In this document: in pieces, positions 6,012 through 7,649 of the stretch | Position numbering within the stretch: the stretch's first letter is position 1 | Layout: each line of letters starts with the position of its first letter | Source of the DNA: Methanosarcinales archaeon | GTDB lineage: Archaea > Halobacteriota > Methanosarcinia > Methanosarcinales > Methanocomedenaceae | DNA: 7,649 nt | Assembly: GCA_030666885.1 (NCBI GenBank) | Contig: DAOUWY010000083.1 | Location: 1 to 7,649, forward strand | Reading direction: 5' to 3' | Translations under genes and position numbers: made by a program | Notes under the pieces: generated by a model | The model's input: the letters and a program-made list of their open reading frames with translations, nothing else | The model's database searches: none | What the model was told of the DNA's origin: nothing

Positions 6012-6350
6012 ATGCCAGAAATAATTGAATGTGGATCAGGATCTTATCCGGTTGTGGATGCCAAAGGCAAACCTATCGAAGTAGGGAACCCTGTAAAATA
6101 CGGAGGAACTGGCACCAAGGGACATGTGACTGAGATCATATGTGACAGCGAAGGTGCCTGGGCCGTGATCGATACAAAAAACTTGCTGTATAGACTGGAA
6201 ACCCTTACCGTGCTGGATAAACTGGAAGTAAAAGTTGAAATGGGCGAACGTGAATTCTCCACAGAGGAGATCCAGGAAGTACTTGATAAAGCAGAAGAAG
6301 AAGCAAAAGAAGCAAAGCTGGACGATGCCAACCTGGAAGCTGGCGGATAA
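6012..6350 (+). CDS. DUF2098-like protein of unknown function
   Basis: The start is placed at ATG 6012 because AAAGGTGG (6001-6008) precedes it by 3 nt. The longer in-frame reading from 5964 would cover the TATA box and adds a non-conserved hydrophobic leader. The 112-residue product begins MPEIIECGSGSYPVVDAKGK. It has a small beta-rich domain at about residues 15-70 with the pattern PIEVGNPVKYGGTGTKGHV, EGAWAVIDTKNLLYRLETL. It ends in an acidic Glu/Lys/Ala-rich helix (about 80-105) that may be a coiled coil. The GxxVxYxxTGTxGxV...WAxxDTxxLxYxxETL pattern is what I recall for DUF2098, a small family of methanogens with no known function; the domain name is from memory. It is followed after 11 nt by the DUF2117-like gene, so the two are almost certainly co-transcribed and may act together. 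Confidence 0.8.
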   Translation: MPEIIECGSGSYPVVDAKGKPIEVGNPVKYGGTGTKGHVTEIICDSEGAWAVIDTKNLLYRLETLTVLDKLEVKVEMGEREFSTEEIQEVLDKAEEEAKEAKLDDANLEAGG

Positions 6351-6361
6351 TCCTATACATC

Positions 6362-7447
6362 ATGTTACGTATTGGTGTCGTAATCCATGGACCTTTGGTT
6401 ATCGACTCTGGCAGGGCCGGGAGACTTCTTGGAATATTATCCGGCATGGGTGAAGTGAATCCGGTTCTGGGCGGCACCATGGGCAGGGCTGCTGTGATCG
6501 ATGCAGGATTGGAGGACCTGATCGATATCAGCAATAGCTTGAGACCCGGTGAATCTATTCTGGCCCTAAACTCTTCATGCGATGTAGTATTGCTTGTGAA
6601 TGAAGGTAAGTCCATAGAGACGGGATTGGCTTTTGGAAGACTTGTATTTGAGCGGCTGCCTGTATTGGAAAAGCCTGTATACCAGCTGGAGTTTGCGAGT
6701 GGATGTTCACTTATCCGGTTGAACAATGTTTATCATCCTTTTTTTAATGAACTGAGGCGGGTATTGGATGCCAGTGTGGTTCAATCCCCACCAGCCGCCA
6801 GGGGTTTGATAACGGAAAATGGAATTACCAGAAGACCGGTTTTTGGTGTGAGGCCAGGAGAATATGTGACTGTTAACGGTATTGTTATCGGAAAGGCTTT
6901 GTCTGGTAATGTAGAGATCATTTACAGTAGTGGCAGGATAACAGGACTGGATGGGGGCAGGCTCAAATCCCATGGTACCGAAAAACTGGAGCATGTTGAC
7001 CTATCGTCTGCCATTGTGCGGTCCGGGGTTTTAAGGTATGCTGTTACCACACCCAGGGTGCTTGAACACAAGGCTTCGGGATATGCAGTGATCATCGACC
7101 ATTCGGCAGAGAATACTTTTGAGATCGCGAAGGATGCGGATATGGCAGTAGTGGTTGGGGATGATACCACGGCAGTAGCAGGCGACCTGCTTACCAGGTT
7201 GGGTATTCCTATAATTGGTATTACTGACGGTGACAGGGACGGAATCACGCATCATTCCCATGTGCCGGCCGGCTCAGTGATTATCAGGCTCTCTCCAGGG
7301 AATGATGATATTGTGGGGCGCCGGGTGTGTGAAGAGATATTCGCCAGGCGGGGAAGGATTAAGGTGGGTGGTGATGGGTTTGAGATGGTGCTGGCAAGTG
7401 TGCTTAGGCTGGCCAGGGGGATGGTGGAAGAGGTTGTGCGGTATTGA
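6362..7447 (+). CDS. DUF2117-like protein of unknown function
   Basis: This 361-residue protein begins MLRIGVVIHGPLVIDSG, a strand-turn start with a conserved-looking HGP at residues 9-11. A Gly-rich segment, VLGGTMGRAAVIDAGL, follows near 37-52. The middle holds a beta-rich part (about 160-200, FGVRPGEYVTVNGIVIG). The C-terminal half has an alternating alpha/beta pattern: ADMAVVVGDDTTAVAGDLL, then GIPIIGITDGDRDGITHHSH with D289, D291, D293 and H297/H298/H300 as possible metal or nucleotide ligands. I recall this as the DUF2117 family of methanogens; function is unknown, and the ligand roles are inference. The ATG at 6362 lies 11 nt after the DUF2098-like stop. The only ribosome site is the weak GGCGGAT at the end of the upstream gene, suggesting coupled translation. 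No signal peptide or membrane helix is apparent. Confidence 0.82.
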   Translation: MLRIGVVIHGPLVIDSGRAGRLLGILSGMGEVNPVLGGTMGRAAVIDAGLEDLIDISNSLRPGESILALNSSCDVVLLVNEGKSIETGLAFGRLVFERLPVLEKPVYQLEFASGCSLIRLNNVYHPFFNELRRVLDASVVQSPPAARGLITENGITRRPVFGVRPGEYVTVNGIVIGKALSGNVEIIYSSGRITGLDGGRLKSHGTEKLEHVDLSSAIVRSGVLRYAVTTPRVLEHKASGYAVIIDHSAENTFEIAKDADMAVVVGDDTTAVAGDLLTRLGIPIIGITDGDRDGITHHSHVPAGSVIIRLSPGNDDIVGRRVCEEIFARRGRIKVGGDGFEMVLASVLRLARGMVEEVVRY

Positions 7448-7469
7448 TTGCAGAACCTTCTTCAGTTCT

Positions 7470-7649
7470 CTAAACATTTTGTCTTAATGTCTCGTATTTT
7501 TCCCTTGAGAGTTTAACTTGGCTAAAGGATTTCTTTAAGGATTCCAATACTGAGTGATTCATTCTCATGCCAAGGCACAACTGTTCTTCGTCCTTCTGGA
7601 TGAATATACCGTGCATGGCTTCTAATCTGGCCCCAACCCCGTTTTGAAA
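7470..7649 (-). pseudogene. hicA: HicA-family mRNA interferase toxin, decayed, C-terminal part
   Basis: HicA toxins are small double-stranded-RNA-binding-fold proteins that cleave mRNA using a histidine in a GSH motif and are neutralised by HicB. Reading the minus strand from the window edge gives KRGWGQIRSHARYIHPEG, then RRTVVPWHENESLSIGILKE, followed by a TAG at 7524-7522. Dropping one T of the TTT run (plus-strand 7524-7526) restores ILSQVKLSREKYETLRQNV, the usual HicA ending, up to TAG 7472-7470. The active-site area reads IRSHAR where the family usually has RxxGSHxxY, so about three residues including the Gly seem missing, although the His remains. Two lesions argue for a pseudogene, though a sequencing error could explain the frameshift. 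The N-terminus and any hicB partner lie outside. It is convergent with the DUF2117-like gene, 22 bp apart. Confidence 0.75.

Noticed and set aside
6205..6726. 173-codon minus-strand frame across the DUF2098/DUF2117 junction
   Set aside because: It spans two well-supported plus-strand genes and contains a poly-Leu run from reading the Glu/Lys-rich tail backwards.
1..7649. CRISPR array, tRNA or rRNA genes
   Set aside because: No regularly spaced direct repeats, cloverleaf or rRNA-like sequence was seen on either strand.

Overview
The window reads as a piece of a methanogen-type archaeal chromosome, most likely Methanosarcinales or a related ANME lineage. The evidence is an F420-dependent methylene-tetrahydromethanopterin dehydrogenase gene (mtd), an archaeal-type FAD synthase (ribL), two adjacent genes of families I know from methanogens (DUF2098-like and DUF2117-like), archaeal TATA boxes about 25 nt ahead of the inferred transcript starts, and Shine-Dalgarno sites of the GGAGG/GGTGAT kind. 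The exact genus cannot be told from sequence reading alone.

Layout. Positions 1-714 (minus) hold the N-terminal 238 codons of mtd, which runs off the left edge. Divergent from it, 871-1290 (plus) is ribL. Directly after ribL, about 1311-1411 looks like the orphan right end of an IS200/IS605-type element: a remnant of a tnpB 3' end overlapping an omega-RNA-like fold. From there to about 3250 the DNA is clearly AT-rich. It carries only small genes of unknown function: a frameshifted secreted protein (1720-2183, minus), a three-helix membrane protein (2229-2510, minus) and, divergently, a two-helix membrane protein (2693-2959, plus). The divergent promoter has an inverted repeat placed symmetrically around a TATA box.

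The right half returns to core metabolism. A complete pyruvate, phosphate dikinase gene (ppdK, 3279-5927, TTG start) is followed by a two-gene unit with its own TATA box: a 112-residue DUF2098-like protein (6012-6350) and a 361-residue DUF2117-like protein (6362-7447). At the right edge, convergent to these, lies a decayed hicA toxin gene (7470-7649, minus) with a one-base frameshift.

Functionally, Mtd serves the C1 pathway, RibL makes FAD, and PPDK interconverts pyruvate and PEP between acetyl-CoA-derived carbon and sugar synthesis. The DUF2098/DUF2117 pair is an uncharacterised, probably methanogen-specific unit. The AT-rich middle and the hicA remnant look like accessory DNA in different stages of decay. 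I did not find a clearly new multi-gene system. The best leads are the UUUUUUA frameshift site, the orphan omega-RNA-like end, the operator-like repeat at the small-membrane-gene promoter, and the DUF2098/DUF2117 pair.
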